62,000 nt of DNA from Nematostella vectensis (Eukaryota > Cnidaria > Anthozoa > Actiniaria > Edwardsiidae), in the NCBI RefSeq assembly GCF_932526225.1, contig NC_064042.1, positions 1 through 62,000 on the forward strand. Direction: 5' to 3'. The notes below the pieces were generated by a model. That model ran no database searches and was not told the DNA's origin. It worked only from the letters and a program-made list of their open reading frames with translations. Both the position numbers and the translations under genes were made by a program. Below are positions 30,286 to 45,050 of this stretch, in pieces. The first letter of the stretch is position 1. The number at the start of each line of letters is the position of its first letter.

Positions 30286-33044
30286 CTCGCTGAGATAGAG
30301 GGTGAAAAAAAAATACAGGTCTATTTGGGCGTCTTGAGTCCCTTGGGGGCTCGCTATGTCGGCGCGTGGCATCGTAACGCACGGGCGCATTGTCTTTTAT
30401 CGTGTACAGGACATCAAACAAGCGAAGAAAGAAAAACGTTTTTTTTAGGAACCGTTTTTTTAATATCATGCAAAAAGCAAAAATAAATAGAAATAAAAAA
30501 AGTGCGATTTGGCTATTCTATTTTTCTTTGTAGAGCTTATTAAGCTATTCACCGGCCTAAATATTCATTAAAAAAATAAAAAAAATGCAATGAAAGACGT
30601 AAGGGGGAGTGGTTTGTAAAATCGCATAGAATATCGACAAAATCAGCAATACTGTCTACGCTGACTAAGTATAGCTGTATTTCACTTTAACCCTTTCGCT
30701 CCTGGGAACTTTTGAGCAACATTGTAAGAAAAACAGACTGAAAACAGAAACCTCCCCCCCTATTTCAAGTCCAACACTACCAGTTAAGCTAAGCTACCGT
30801 TGACTGAAAATTGTTTTCAGTCTGTTTTTGGTGACTTGATCTGTGTTTGCTTGTCTCTATTTGTAGTTCGGAATTTTGTGTCTTTTTTGGTAAGAAATGT
30901 TTCTAAGTTTAAGCATTTTATTACGAATTGGTCAGCAATTAAGGTTGATATTTTGACAAAAGAGTCAATTCTATTACATTGCTTAGATGCGCTTTTGCAG
31001 GTCGTCTATGCCTTGGATGAATCTATGAGTATCCGGGTCTGGTGATGTTTAGTTTGCATTTTTGACGTTTTGGTGTTGGGCCTATATTTTACAGGCGTCT
31101 CAGGGCGTTATGGCAATGAAAGACTTAAAGGGACAGCGTCATGGTACTGCGCATGTCAGTGTTTATTGTAGGCTTTTAATCGCCTACAAATAGTTGAACT
31201 TTTTAAAAGCTGTCAATACCTTGTTAAAATAATATGCAATATTTTATTGAAAGCAATATTTTATAGAAACTATGTTTATTGACAGTTTGTGGTCATTTTC
31301 TTTGAATTTAAGTCCCCCACATGTACCAAAAGCTCATAAGTCAGTATTAGAGTTTACTAAATTTCATTGTGTCAGGTTCAGAGAGCTATTGAAAGCACTT
31401 ACCATGGCACTGCCCCTTTAAATAGCTGTAAAAAAAAAGAAGAGAAAATAGCTGGAGGGGGTCTCTGTTGGTTTTGTTTTAGTTTTAGTTTTCTTTTATT
31501 ATTTTTTTTCTGGGGTGGGGGAGTGGGGGAAGGAGGAATTCAGCTTAAAATTGCCCGTGGTCAATTCAACCAACTAAGCAACTAGTACAAAAGATGTTGG
31601 TTTTGCAGACTTTTATTCAATACTTTCAAGGTTATCATGCAATTCTGTAGTTTGACTGGAAATATATACTTTTTTTCTATTCATTTACAGTTCTATATGT
31701 ACAGTGTGACCATAGTCATGATTACAATTATTTATAATAATTTTTACCCACTAACAGAAACCAACTTGACTGCAAAACACTCACTGTAAAGCATAAGATA
31801 TTAGGCATTTCTTTCATGTGGCTGTGAGGTTGACTTGTCAACATCTACAGGGACCACACTCAACTCGGAATCATAGGGGTCCATAAAAGCAAGGTGTCGC
31901 AGAACCTTTTCCTGCCCTCCTTACCCTCCTACATCAGGAACACCTGTGCAGCCGACACCCTTAGGTGGATGGGGTGCACAGGTGCTTTGGGTGTGGCCCT
32001 GAAGATGGCACAGTGACCTCAAGATGTACCAGAATGAAATTGTATATACTGTAAAAACATGTGAGTAGAAAACAGTCAATAGCCATGGAGTTTTTAGTGT
32101 GTTGTACATGTTATACATGTTTTAGGATTTACCTAATTACTTACAGTATTTTTTTAAATAGAATTTTTTACTTGTATAAATAAGATGAGTAATACATTTT
32201 TTTCATAGTATGTTGTAGAACTCGTCTCGTTCCTCCTAAATAACAATCAAAATTATGTTTGTTATTATCTTCGTGCAAAGGAATCTACAGTAGTTTTTTA
32301 ATCAGATAATTGTTTTTCCTTCAACATTCCCCTGTTATTTCAACAGCTCTCCCTTGAATTTGCTTGTCTCAGAAATAGACCTTGTTTGATAAACAAAGAC
32401 ATGTTACCCACTTATTCAATAATAGGTAACAACTGTAATATTGTACTGTATGAAAAGAGTATCCCCCCCCTTCTAATGTTGACATCAGTAAATCTAGCAA
32501 GCTCATTTTGCTAGATGTATGATGTATACCAGGCTTGTATCCTCCAGGTCCATTTCCATACTCCGATGGATGCCATTACGTAATTGATCCGGAGATCCGG
32601 AGAAAAAATCACGAGGGGGAGGGCCAGTCAACACTCCTCTCCCCAAAGTCAGACGGTTGTTTGGATGGTCTGTTTTTTTGTTTTTTGTTTTTTTTTTCTT
32701 GTTTTTTTATTTTTTCTTCTTATTTTTCCGAAAACTACGCAGGAGTGAGAGGGGTTAAGCTCTACGAAAAAATAAAATTAATAGAAAAAAAAAGAAAAAA
32801 ATGCCATTGGCATGGGATCGAACCCGACCTGAAAAACAAAACAGAAACCATACATACGGATTACCCAATCGGTATGGCAGCACAAGGCTTTTACGGAAGG
32901 CTGTAAAGAACCCGAAGGCCCCAAGCACCGATATTTCCGGCGAATATGCTGTACAACACTCTTGCAAGGTATTCCGACCCGCGCATTAATGGGGAGGACA
33001 ATAACCAGGATCCCAGGCCTGTAATACGGTTACGCCACGCACAG
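30286..33044 (+). repeat. Array unit 8 (short form, 2,759 bp)
   Basis: It has the same 258-bp absence and the same nine-base filler as unit 5. From about 30.4 kb on it matches unit 5 at a constant offset of 8,758. Its first 90 bases match the start of unit 11 instead (nine A near 30305). Confidence 0.9.
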
Positions 33045-36000
33045 CTCGCTGAGATAGAGGGTGAAAAAAATACAGGTCTATTTGGGCGTCTTGAGTCCCT
33101 TGGGGGCTCGCTATGTCGTCGCGTGGCATCGTAACGCACGGGCGCATTGTCTTTTATCGTGTACAGGACATCAAACAAGCGAAGAAAGAAAAACGTTTTT
33201 TTTAGGAACCGTTTTTTTAATATCATGCAAAAAGCAAAAATAAATAGAAATAAAAAAAGTGCGATTTGGCTATTCTATTTTTCTTTGTAGAGCTTATTAA
33301 GCTATTCACCGGCCTAAATATTCATTAAAAAAATAAAAAAATGCAATGAAAGACGTAAGGGGGAGAGGTTTGTAAAATCGCATAGAATATCGACAAAATC
33401 AGCAATACTGTCTACGCTGACTAAGTATAGCTGTATTTCACTTTAACCCTTTCGCTCCTGGGAACTTTTGAGCAACATTGTAAGAAAAACAGACTGAAAA
33501 AAGAAACCTCCCCCCCTATTTCAAGTCCAACACTACCAGTTAAGCTAAGCTACCGTTGACTGAAAATTGTTTTCAGGCTTATTCTGGGTTCCTTGGACCT
33601 GAAAATGTTTTGTTTGGCTTCGGGGCAAAGAGACTTATAAAAACACTGTTATGATTCTGTTGGAGGAGATTGCCCGCCTGTCTGTCAAGGTGTTTCCAAG
33701 ACTCCCATGATGCAGTGCAGGCATGCAAACTAGGCTAACAATGGTGACTCGCTTCTAATGGAGGTTCTAGCATTGATTATTGTGACTGATTGCTGTAAAA
33801 TGGGACCTGACGGAGCGCAATAAAGGTATCTATTGGTGACTTGATCTGTGTTTGCTTGTCTCTATTTGTAGTTCGGAATTTTGTGTCTTTTTTGGTAAGA
33901 AATGTTTCTAAGTTTAAGCATTTTATTACGAATTGGTCAGCAATTAAGGTTGATATTTTGACAAAAGAGTCAATTCTATTACATTGCTTAGATGCGCTTT
34001 TGCAGGTCGTCTATGCCTTGGATGAATCTATGAGTATCCGGGTCTGGTGATGTTTAGTTTGCATTTTTGACGTTTTGGTGTTGGGCCTATATTTTACAGG
34101 CGTCTCAGGGCGTTATGGCAATGAAAGACTTAAAGGGACAGCGTCATGGTACTGCGCATGTCAGTGTTTATTGTAGGCTTTTAATCGCCTACAAATAGTT
34201 GAACTTTTTAAAAGCTGTCAATACCTTGTTAAAATAATATGCAATATTTTATTGAAAGCAATATTTTATAGAAACTATGTTTATTGACAGTTTGTGGTCA
34301 TTTTCTTTGAATTTAAGTCCCCCACATGTACCAAAAGCTCATAAGTCAGTATTAGAGTTTACTAAATTTCATTGTGTCAGGTTCAGAGAGCTATTGAAAG
34401 CACTTACCATGGCACTGCCCCTTTAAATAGCTGTAAAAAAAAAGAAGAGAAAATAGCTGGAGGGGGTCTCTGTTGGTTTTGTTTTAGTTTTAGTTTTCTT
34501 TTATTATTTTTTTTCTGGGGTGGGGGAGTGGGGGAAGGAGGAATTCAGCTTAAAATTTCCCGTGGTCAATTCAACCAACTAAGCAACTAGTACAAAAGAT
34601 GTTGGTTTTGCAGACTTTTATTCAATACTTTCAAGGTTATCATGCAATTCTGTAGTTTGACTGGAAATATATACTTTTTTTCTATTCATTTACAGTTCTA
34701 TATGTACAGTGTGACCATAGTCATGATTACAATTATTTATAATCATTTTTACCCACTAACAGAAACCAACTTGACTGCAAAACACTTACTGTAAAGCATA
34801 AGATATTAGGCATTTCTTTCATGTGGCTGTGAGGTTGACCTGTCAACATCTACAGGGGCCACACTCAACTCGGAATCATAGGGGTCCATAAAAGCAAGGT
34901 GTCGCAGAACCTTTTCCTGCCCTCCTTACCCTCCTTCATCAGGAACACCTGTGCAGCCGACACAATTAGGTGGATGGGGTGCACAGGTGCTTTGGGTGTG
35001 GCCCTGAAGATGGCACAGTGACCACAAGATGTACCAGAATGAAATTGTATATACTGTAAAAACATGTGAGTAGAAAACAGTCAATAGCCATGGAGTTTTT
35101 AGTGTGTTGTACATGTTATACATGTTTTAGGATTTACCTAATTACTTACAGTATTTTTTTAAATAGAATTTTTTACTTGTATAATTTAGATGAGTAATAC
35201 ATTTTTTTCATAGTATGTTGTAGAACTCGTCTCGTTCCTCCTAAATAACAATCAAAATTATGTTTGTTATTATCTTCGTGCAAAGGAATCTACAGTAGTT
35301 TTTTAATCAGATAATTGTTTTTCCTTCAACATTCCCTTGTTTTTCAACAGCTCTCCCTTGAATTTGCTTGTCTCAGAAATAGACCTTGTTTGATAAACAA
35401 AGACATGTTACCCACTTATTCAATAATAGGTAACAACTGCAATATTGTACTGTATGAAAAGAGTGTCCCTCCCCCTTCTAATGTTGACATAAGTAAATCT
35501 AGCAAGCTCATTTTGCTAGATGTATGATGTATACCAGGCTTGTATCCTCCAGGTCCATTTCCATACTCCGATGGATGCCATTACGGAATTGATCCGGAGA
35601 TCCGGAGAAAAATTCACGAGGGGGAGGGCCAGTCAACACTCCTCTCCCCAAAGTCAGACGGTTGTTTGGATGGTCTGTTTTTTTTTTTGTTTTTTTTTTT
35701 CTTGTTTTTTTATTTTTTCTTCTTATTTTTCCGAAAACTACGCAGGAGTGAGAGGGGTTAAGCTCTACGAAAAAAAAAAATTAATAGAAAAAAAAAGAAA
35801 AAAATGCCATTGGCATGGGATCGAACCCGACCTGAAAAACAAAACGGAAACCATACATACGGATTACCCAATCGGTATGGCAGCACAAGGCTTTTACGGA
35901 AGGCTGTAAAGAACCCGAAGGCCCCAAGCACCGATATTTCCGGCGAATATGCTGTACAACACTCTTGCAAGGTATTCCGACCCGCGCATTAATGGGGAGG

Positions 36001-36047
36001 ACAATAACCAGGATCCCAGGCCTGTAATACGGTTACGCCACGCACAG
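33045..36047 (+). repeat. Array unit 9 (3,003 bp)
   Basis: It appears identical to unit 6, including private base changes and homopolymer lengths. Confidence 0.9.
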
Positions 36048-39043
36048 CTCGCTGAGATAGAGGGTGAAAAAAAATACAGGTCTATTTGGGCGTCTTGAGT
36101 CCCTTGGGGGCTCGCTATGTCGGCGCGTGGCATCGTAACGCACGGGCGCATTGTCTTTTATCGTGTACAGGACATCAAACAAGCGAAGAAAGAAAAACGC
36201 TTTTTTTAGGAACCGTTTTTTTAATATCATGCAAAAAGCAAAAATAAATAGAAATAAAAAAAGTGCGATTTGGCTATTCTATTTTTCTTTGTAGAGCTTA
36301 TTAAGCTATTCACCGGCCTAAATATTCATTAAAAAAATAAAAAATGCAATGAAAGACGTAAGGGGGAGAGGTTTGTAAAATCGCATAGAATATCGACAAA
36401 ATCAGCAATACTGTCTACGCTGACTAAGTATAGCTGTATTTCACTTTAACCCTTTCGCTCCTGGGAACTTTTGAGCAACATTGTAAGAAAAACAGACTGT
36501 AAACAGAAACCTCCCCCCCTATTTCAAGTCCAACACTACCAGTTAAGCTAAGCTACCGTTGACTGAAAATTGTTTTCAGGCTTATTCTGGGTTCCTTGGA
36601 CCTGGAAATGTTTTGTTTGGCTTCGGGGCAAAGAGACTTATAAAAAAACTGTTATGATTCTGTTGGAGGAGATTGCCCGCCTGTCTGTCAAGGTGTTTCC
36701 AAAACTCCCATGATGCAGTGCAGGCATGCAAACTAGGCTAACAATGGTGACTCGCTTCTAATGGAGGTTCTAGCATTGATTATTGTGACTGATTGCTGTA
36801 AAATGGGACCTGACGGAGCGCAATAAAGGTATCTATTGGTGACTTGATCTGTGTTTGCTTGTCTCTATTTGTAGTTCGGAATTTTGTGTCTTTTTTGGTA
36901 AGAAATGTTTCTAAGTTTAAGCATTTTATTACGAATTGGTCAGCAATTAAGGTTGATATTTTGGCAAAAGAGTCAATTCTATTACATTGCTTAGATGCGC
37001 TTTTGCAGGTCGTCTATGCCTTGGACGAATCTATGAGTATCCGGGTCTAGTGATGTTTAGTTTGCATTTTTGACGTTTTGGAGTTGGGCCTATATTTTAC
37101 AGGCGTCTCAGGGCGTTATGGCAATGAAAGACTTAAAGGGACAGCGTCATGGTACTGCGCATGTCAGTGTTTATTGTAGGCTTTTAATCGCCTACAAATA
37201 GTTGAACTTTTTAAAAGCTGTCAATACCTTGTTAAAATAATATGCAATATTTTATTGAAAGCAATATTTTATAGAAACTATGTTTATTGACAGTTTGTGG
37301 TCATTTTCTTTGAATTTAAGTCCCCCACATGTACCAAAAGCTCATAAGTCAGTATTAGAGTTTACTAAATTTCATTGTGTCAGGTTCAGAGAGCTATTGA
37401 AAGCACTTACCATGGCACTGCCCCTTTAAATAGCTGTAAAAAAAAGAAGAGAAAATAGCTGGAGGGGGTCTCTGTTGGTTTTGTTTTAGTTTTAGTTTTC
37501 TTTTATTATTTTTTTTCTGGGGTGGGGGAGTGGGTGAAGGAGGAATTCAGCTTAAAATTGCCCGTGGTCAATTCAACCAACTAAGCAACTAGTACAAAAG
37601 ATGTTGGTTTTGCAGACTTTTATTCATTACTTTCAAGGTTATCATGCAATTCTGTAGTTTGACTGGAAATATATACTTTTTTTCTATTCATTTACAGTTC
37701 TATATGTACAGTGTGACCATAGTCATGATTACAATTATTTATAATAATTTTTACCCACTAACAGAAACCAACTTGACTGCAAAACACTCACTGTAAAGCA
37801 TAAGATATTAGGCATTTCTTTCATGTGGCTGTGAGGTTGACCTGTCAACATCTACAGGGACCACACTCAACTCGGAATCATAGGGGTCCATAAAAGCAAG
37901 GTGTCGCAGAACCTTTTCCTGCCCTCCTTACCCTCCTACATCAGGAACACCTGTGCAGCCGACACCCTTAGGTGGATGGGGTGCACAGGTGCTTTGGGTG
38001 TGGCCCTGAAGATGGCACAGTGACCTCAAGATGTACCAGAATGAAATTGTATATACTGTAAAAACATGTGAGTAGAAAACAGTCAATAGCCATGGAGTTT
38101 TTAGTGTGTTGTACATGTTATACATGTTTTAGGATTTACCTAATTACTTACAGTATTTTTTTAAATATAATTTTTTACTTGTATAATTTAGATGAGTAAT
38201 ACATACTTTTCATAGTATGTTGTAGAACAAGTCTCGTTCCTCCTAAATAACAATCAAAATTATGTCTGTTATTATCTTCGTGCAAAGGAATCTACAGTAG
38301 TTTTTTAATCAGATAATTGTTTTTCCTTCAACATTCCCCTGTTATTTCAACAGCTCTCCCTTGAATTTGCTTGTCTCAGAAATAGACCTTGTTTGATAAA
38401 CAAAGACATGTTACCAACTTATTCAATAATAGGTAACAACTGCAATATTGTACTGTATGAAAAGAGTGTCCCTCCCCCTTCTAATGTTGACATCAGTAAA
38501 TCTAGCAAGCTCATTTTGCTAGATGTATGATGTATACCAGGCTTGTATCCTCCAGGTCCATTTCCATACTCCGATGGATGCCATTACGGAATTGATCTGG
38601 AGATCCGGAGAAAAATTCACGAGGGGGAGGGCCAGTCAACACTCCTCTCCCCAAAGTCAGACGGTTGTTTGGATGGTCTGTTTTTTTTGTTTTGTTTTTT
38701 TTTTTCTTGTTTTTTATTTTTTCTTCTTATTTTTCCGAAAACTACGCAGGAGTGAGAGGGGTTAAGCTCTACGAAAAAAAAAATTTATAGAAAAAAAAAA
38801 TGCCATTGGCATGGGATCGAACCCGACCTGAAAAACAAAACGGAAACCATACATACGGATTACCCAATCGGTATGGCAGCACAAGGCTTTTACGGAAGGC
38901 TGTAAAGAACCCGAAGGCCCCAAGCACCGATATTTCCGGCGAATATGCTGTACAACACTCTTGCAAGGTATTCCGACCCGCGCATTAATGGGGAGGACAA
39001 TAACCAGGATCCCAGGCCTGTAATACGGTTACGCCACGCACAG
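36048..39043 (+). repeat. Array unit 10 (2,996 bp)
   Basis: It appears identical to unit 7, including the early TAG that replaces TGG near 37049. Confidence 0.9.
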
Positions 39044-42000
39044 CTCGCTGAGATAGAGGGTGAAAAAAAAATACAGGTCTATTTGGGCGTCTTGAGTCCC
39101 TTGGGGGCTCGCTATGTCGGCGCGTGGCATCGTAACGCATGGGCGCATTGTCTTTTATCGTGTACAGGACATCAAACAAGCGAAGAAAGAAAAACGTTTT
39201 TTTTAGGAACCGTTTTTTTAATATCATGCAAAAAGCAAAAATAAATAGAAATAAAAAAAGTGCGATTTGGCTATTCTATTTTTCTTTGTAGAGCTTATTA
39301 AGCTATTCACCGGCCTAAATATTCATTTAAAAAAATAAAAAATGCATTAAAAAGACGTAAGGGGGAGAGGTTTGTAAAATCGCATAGAATATCGACAAAA
39401 TCAGCAATACTGTCTACGCTGACTAAGTATAGCTGTATTTCACTTTAACCCTTTCGCTCCTGGGAACTTTTGAGCAACATTGTAAGAAAAACAGACTGAA
39501 AAAAGAAACCTCCCCCCCTATTTCAAGTCCAACACTACCAGTTAAGCTAAGCTGCCGTTGACTGAAAATTGTTTTCAGGCTTATTCTGGGTTCCTTGGAC
39601 CTGGAAATGTTTTGTTTGGCTTCGGGGCAAAGAGACTTATAAAAAAACTGTTATGATTCTGTTGGAGGAGATTGCCCGCCTGTCTGTCAAGGTGTTTCCA
39701 AGACTCCCATGATGCAGTGCAGGCATGCAAACTAGGCTAACAATGGTGACTCGCTTCTAATGGAGGTTCTAGCATTGATTATTGTGACTGATTGCTGTAA
39801 AATGGGACCTGACGGAGCGCAATAAAGGTATCTATTGGTGACTTGATCTGTGTTTGCTTGTCTCTATTTGTAGTTCGGAATTTTGTGTCTTTTTTGGTAA
39901 GAAATGTTTCTAAGTTTAAGCATTTTATTACGAATTGGTCAGCAATTAAGGTTGATATTTTGACAAAAGAGTCAATTCTATTACATTGCTTAGATGCGCT
40001 TTTGCAGGTCGTCTATGCCTTGGATGAATCTATGAGTATCCGGGTCTGGTGATGTTTAGTTTGCATTTTTGACGTTTTGGAGTTGGGCCTATATTTTACA
40101 GGCGTCTCAGGGCGTTATGGCAATGAAAGACTTAAAGGGACAGCGTCATGGTACTGCGCATGTCAGTGTTTATTGTAGGCTTTTAATCGCCTACAAATAG
40201 TTGAACTTTTTAAAAGCTGTCAATACCTTGTTAAAATAATATGCAATATTTTATTGAAAGCAATATTTTATAGAAACTATGTCTATTGACAGTTTGTGGT
40301 CATTTTCTTTGAATTTAAGTCCCCCACATGTACCAAAAGCTCATAAGTCAGTATTAGAGTTTACTAAATTTCATTGTGTCAGGTTCAGAGAGCTATTGAA
40401 AGCACTTACCATGGCACTGCCCCTTTAAATAGCTGTAAAAAAAAAAAAGAAGAGAAAATAGCTGGAGGGGGTCTCTGTTGGTTTTGTTTTAGTTTTAGTT
40501 TTCTTTTATTATTTTTTTTCTGGGGTGGGGGAGTGGGGGAAGGAGGAATTCAGCTTAAAATTGCCCGTGGTCAATTCAACCAACTAAGCAACTAGTACAA
40601 AAGATGTTGGTTTTGCAGTCTTTTTTTTAATACTTTCAAGGTTATCATGCAATTCTGTAGTTTGACTGGAAATATATACTTTTTTTCTATTCATTTACAG
40701 TTCTATATGTACAGTGTGACCATAGTCCTGATTACAATTATTTATAATAATTTTTACCCACTAACAGAAACCAACTTGACTGCAAAACACTCACTGTAAA
40801 GCATAAGATATTAGGCATTTCTTTCATGTGGCTGTGAGGTTGACCTGTCAACATCTACAGGGACCACACTCAACTCGAAATCATAGGGGTCCATAAAAGC
40901 AAGGTGTCGCAGAACCTTTTCCTGCCCTCCTTACCCTCCTTCATCATCAACACCTGTGCAGCCGACACCCTTAGGTGGATGGGGTGCACAGGTGCTTTGG
41001 GTGTGGCCCTGAAGATGGCACAGTGACCACAAGATGTACCAGAATGAAATTGTATATACTGTAAAAACATGTGAGTAGAAAACAGTCAATAGCCATGGAG
41101 TTTTTAGTGTGTTGTACATGTTATACATGTTTTAGGATTTACCTAATTACTTACAGTATTTTTTTAAATAGAATTTTTTACTTGTATAATTTAGATGAGT
41201 AATACATACTTTTCATAGTATGTTGTAGAACTCGTCTCGTTCCTCCTAAATAACAATCAAAATTATGTTTGTTATTATCTTCGTGCAAAGGAATCTACAG
41301 TAGTTTTTTAATCAGATAATTGTTTTTCCTTCAACATTCCCCTGTTATTTCAACAGCTCTCCCTTGAATTTGCTTGTCTCAGAAATAGACCTTGTTTGAT
41401 AAACAAAGACATGTTACCCACTTATTCAATAATAGGTAACAACTGCAATATTGTACTGTATGAAAAGAGTGTCCCTCCCCCTTCTAATGTTGACATCAGT
41501 AAATCTAGCAAGCTCATTTTGCTAGATGTATGATGTATACCAGGCTTGTATCCTCCAGGTCCATTTCCATACTCTGATGGATGCCATTACGGAATTGATC
41601 TGGAGATCCGGAGAAAAATTCACGAGGGGGAGGGCCAGTCAACACTCCTCTCCCCAAAGTCAGACGGTTGTTTGGATGGTCTGTTTTTTTTGTTTTGTTT
41701 TTTATTTTTCTTGTTTTTTTTTTCTTCTTATTTTTCCGAAAACTACGCAGGAGTGAGAGGGGTTAAGCTCTACGAAAAAAAAAATTTATAGAAAAAAAAA
41801 AGAAAAAAATGCCATTGGCATGGGATCGAACCCGACCTGAAAAACAAAACGGAAACCATACATACGGATTACCCAATCGGTATGGCAGCACAAGGCTTTT
41901 ACGGAAGGCTGTAAAGAACCCGAAGGCCCCAAGCACCGATATTTCCGGCGAATATGCTGTACAACACTCTTGCAAGGTATTCCGACCCGCGCATTAATGG

Positions 42001-42052
42001 GGAGGACAATAACCAGGATCCCAGGCCTGTAATACGGTTACGCCACGCACAG
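39044..42052 (+). repeat. Array unit 11 (3,009 bp)
   Basis: A full unit. The end of the duplicated block falls in its first 100 bases: it matches unit 8 to about 39137 and then departs (CATGGGCGC for CACGGGCGC). Confidence 0.9.
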
Positions 42053-45050
42053 CTCGCTGAGATAGAGGGTGAAAAAAAATACAGGTCTATTTGGGCGTCT
42101 TGAGTCCCTTGGGGGCTCGCTATGTCGGCGCGTGGCATCGTAACGCACGGGCGCATTGTCTTTTATCGTGTACAGGACATCAAAAAAGCGAAGAAAGAAA
42201 AACGTTTTTTTTAGGAACCGTTTTTTTAATATCATGCAAAAAGCAAAAATAAATAGAAATAAGAAAAGTGCGATTTGGCGATTCTATTTTTCTTTGTAGA
42301 GCTTATTAAGCTATTCACCGGCCTAAATATTCATTAAAAAAATAAAAATGCAATGAAAGACGTAAGGGGGAGAGGTTTGTAAAATCGCATAGAATATCGA
42401 CAAAATCAGCAATACTGTCTACGCTGACTAAGTATAGCTGTATTTCACTTTAACCCTTTCGCTCCTGGGAACTTTTGAGCAACATTGTAAGAAAAACAGA
42501 CTGAAAACAGAAACCTCCCCCCCTATTTCAAGTCCAACACTACCAGTTAAGCTAAGCTACCGTTGACTGAAAATTGTTTTCAGGCTTATTCTGGGTTCCT
42601 TGGACCTGGAAATGTTTTGTTTGGCTTCGGGGCAAAGAGACTTATAAAAAAACTGTTATGATTCTGTTGGAGGAGATTGCCCGCCTGTCTGTCAAGGTGT
42701 TTCCAAGACTCCCATGATGCAGTGCAGGCATGCAAACTAGGCTAACAATGGTGACTCGCTTCTAATGGAGGTTCTAGCATTGATTATTGTGACTGATTGC
42801 TGTAAAATGGGACCTGACGGAGCGCAATAAAGGTATCTATTGGTGACTTGATCTGTGTTTGCTTGTCTCTATTTGTAGTTCGGAATTTTGTGTCTTTTTT
42901 GGTAAGAAATGTTTCTAAGTTTAAGCATTTTATTACGAATTGGTCAGCAATTAAGGTTGATATTTTGACAAAAGAGTCAATTCTATTACATTGCTTAGAT
43001 GCGCTTTTGCAGGTCGTCTATGCCTTGGATGAATCTATGAGTATCCGGGTCTGGTGATGTTTAGTTTGCATTTTTGACGTTTTGGAGTTGGGCCTATATT
43101 TTACAGGCGTCTCAGGGCGTTATGGCAATGAAAGACTTAAAGGGACAGCGTCATGGTACTGCGCATGTCAGTGTTTATTGTAGGCTTTTAATCGCCTACA
43201 AATAGTTGAACTTTTTAAAAGCTGTCAATACCTTGTTAAAATAATATGCAATATTTTATTGAAAGCAATATTTTATAGAAACTATGTCTATTGACAGTTT
43301 GTGGTCATTTTCTTTGAATTTAAGTCCCCCACATGTACCAAAAGCTCATAAGTCAGTATTAGAGTTTACTAAATTTCATTGTGTCAGGTTCAGAGAGCTA
43401 TTGAAAGCACTTACCATGGCACTGCCCCTTTAAATAGCTGTAAAAAAAAAAAAGAAGAGAAAATAGCTGGAGGGGGTCTCTGTTGGTTTTGTTTTAGTTT
43501 TAGTTTTCTTTTATTATTTTTTTTCTGGGGTGGGGGAGTGGGGGAAGGAGGAATTCAGCTTAAAATTGCCCGTGGTCAATTCAACCAACTAAGCAACTAG
43601 TACAAAAGATGTTGGTTTTGCAGTCTTTTATTCAATACTTTCAAGGTTATCATGCAATTCTGTAGTTTGACTGGAAATATATACTTTTTTTCTATTCATT
43701 TACAGTTCTATATGTACAGTGTGACCATAGTCATGATTACAATTATTTATAATAATTTTTACCCACTAACAGAAACCAACTTGACTGCAAAACACTCACT
43801 GTAAAGCATAAGATATTAGGCATTTCTTTCATGTGGCTGTGAGGTTGACCTGTCAACATCTACAGGGACCACACTCAACTCGGAATCATAGGGGTCCATA
43901 AAAGCAAGGTGTCGCAGAACCTTTTCCTGCCCTCCTTACCCTCCTTCATCAGCAACACCTGTGCAGCCGACACCCTTAGGTGGATGGGGTGCACAGGTGC
44001 TTTGGGTGTGGCCCTGAAGATGGCACAGTGACCACAAGATGTACCAGAATGAAATTGTATATACTGTAAAAACATGTGAGTAGAAAACAGTCAATAGCCA
44101 TGGAGTTTTTAGTGTGTTGTACATGTTATACATGTTTTAGGATTTACCTAATTACTTACAGTATTTTTTTAAATAGAATTTTTTACTTGTATAATTTAGA
44201 TGAGTAATACATACTTTTCATAGTATGTTGTAGAACTCGTCTCGTTCCTCCTAAATAACAATCAAAATTATGTTTGTTATTATCTTCGTGCAAAGGAATC
44301 TACAGTAGTTTTTTAATCAGATAATTGTTTTTCCTTCAACATTCCCCTGTTATTCCAACAGCTCTCCCTTGAATTTGCTTGTCTCAGAAATAGACCTTGT
44401 TTGATAAACAAAGACATGTTACCCACTTATTCAATAAAAGGGAACAACTGCAATATTGTACTGTATGAAAAGAGTGTCCCTCCCCCTTCTAATGTTGACA
44501 TCAGTAAATCTAGCAAGCTCATTTTGCTAGATGTATGATGTATACCAGGCTTGTATCCTCCAGGTCCATTTCCATACTCCGATGGATGCCATTACGGAAT
44601 TGATCTGGAGATCCGGAGAAAAATTCACGAGGGGAAGGGCCAGTCAACACTCCTCTCCCCAAAGTCAGACGGTTGTTTGGATGGTCTGTTTTTTTTGTTT
44701 TTTTTTTTTTTCTTGTTTTTTATTTTTTCTTCTTATTTTTCCGAAAACTACGCAGGAGTGAGAGGGGTTAAGCTCTACGAAAAAAAAAAAATTTAAAAAA
44801 AAAAAAATGCCATTGGCATGGGATCGAACCCGACCTGAAAAACAAAACGGAAACCATACATACGGATTACCCAATCGGTATGGCAGCACAAGGCTTTTAC
44901 GGAAGGCTGTAAAGAGCCCGAAGGCCCCAAGCACCGATATTTCCGGCGAATATGCTGTACAACACTCTTGCAAGGTATTCCGACCCGCGCATTAATGGGG
45001 AGGACAATAACCAGGATCCCAGGCCTGTAATACGGTTACGCCAAGCACAG
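42053..45050 (+). repeat. Array unit 12 (2,998 bp)
   Basis: A full unit. It shares TATGTCTATTGAC near 43285 with unit 11 and has GGCGATTC near 42287, a variant common in units 14-18. Confidence 0.9.
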
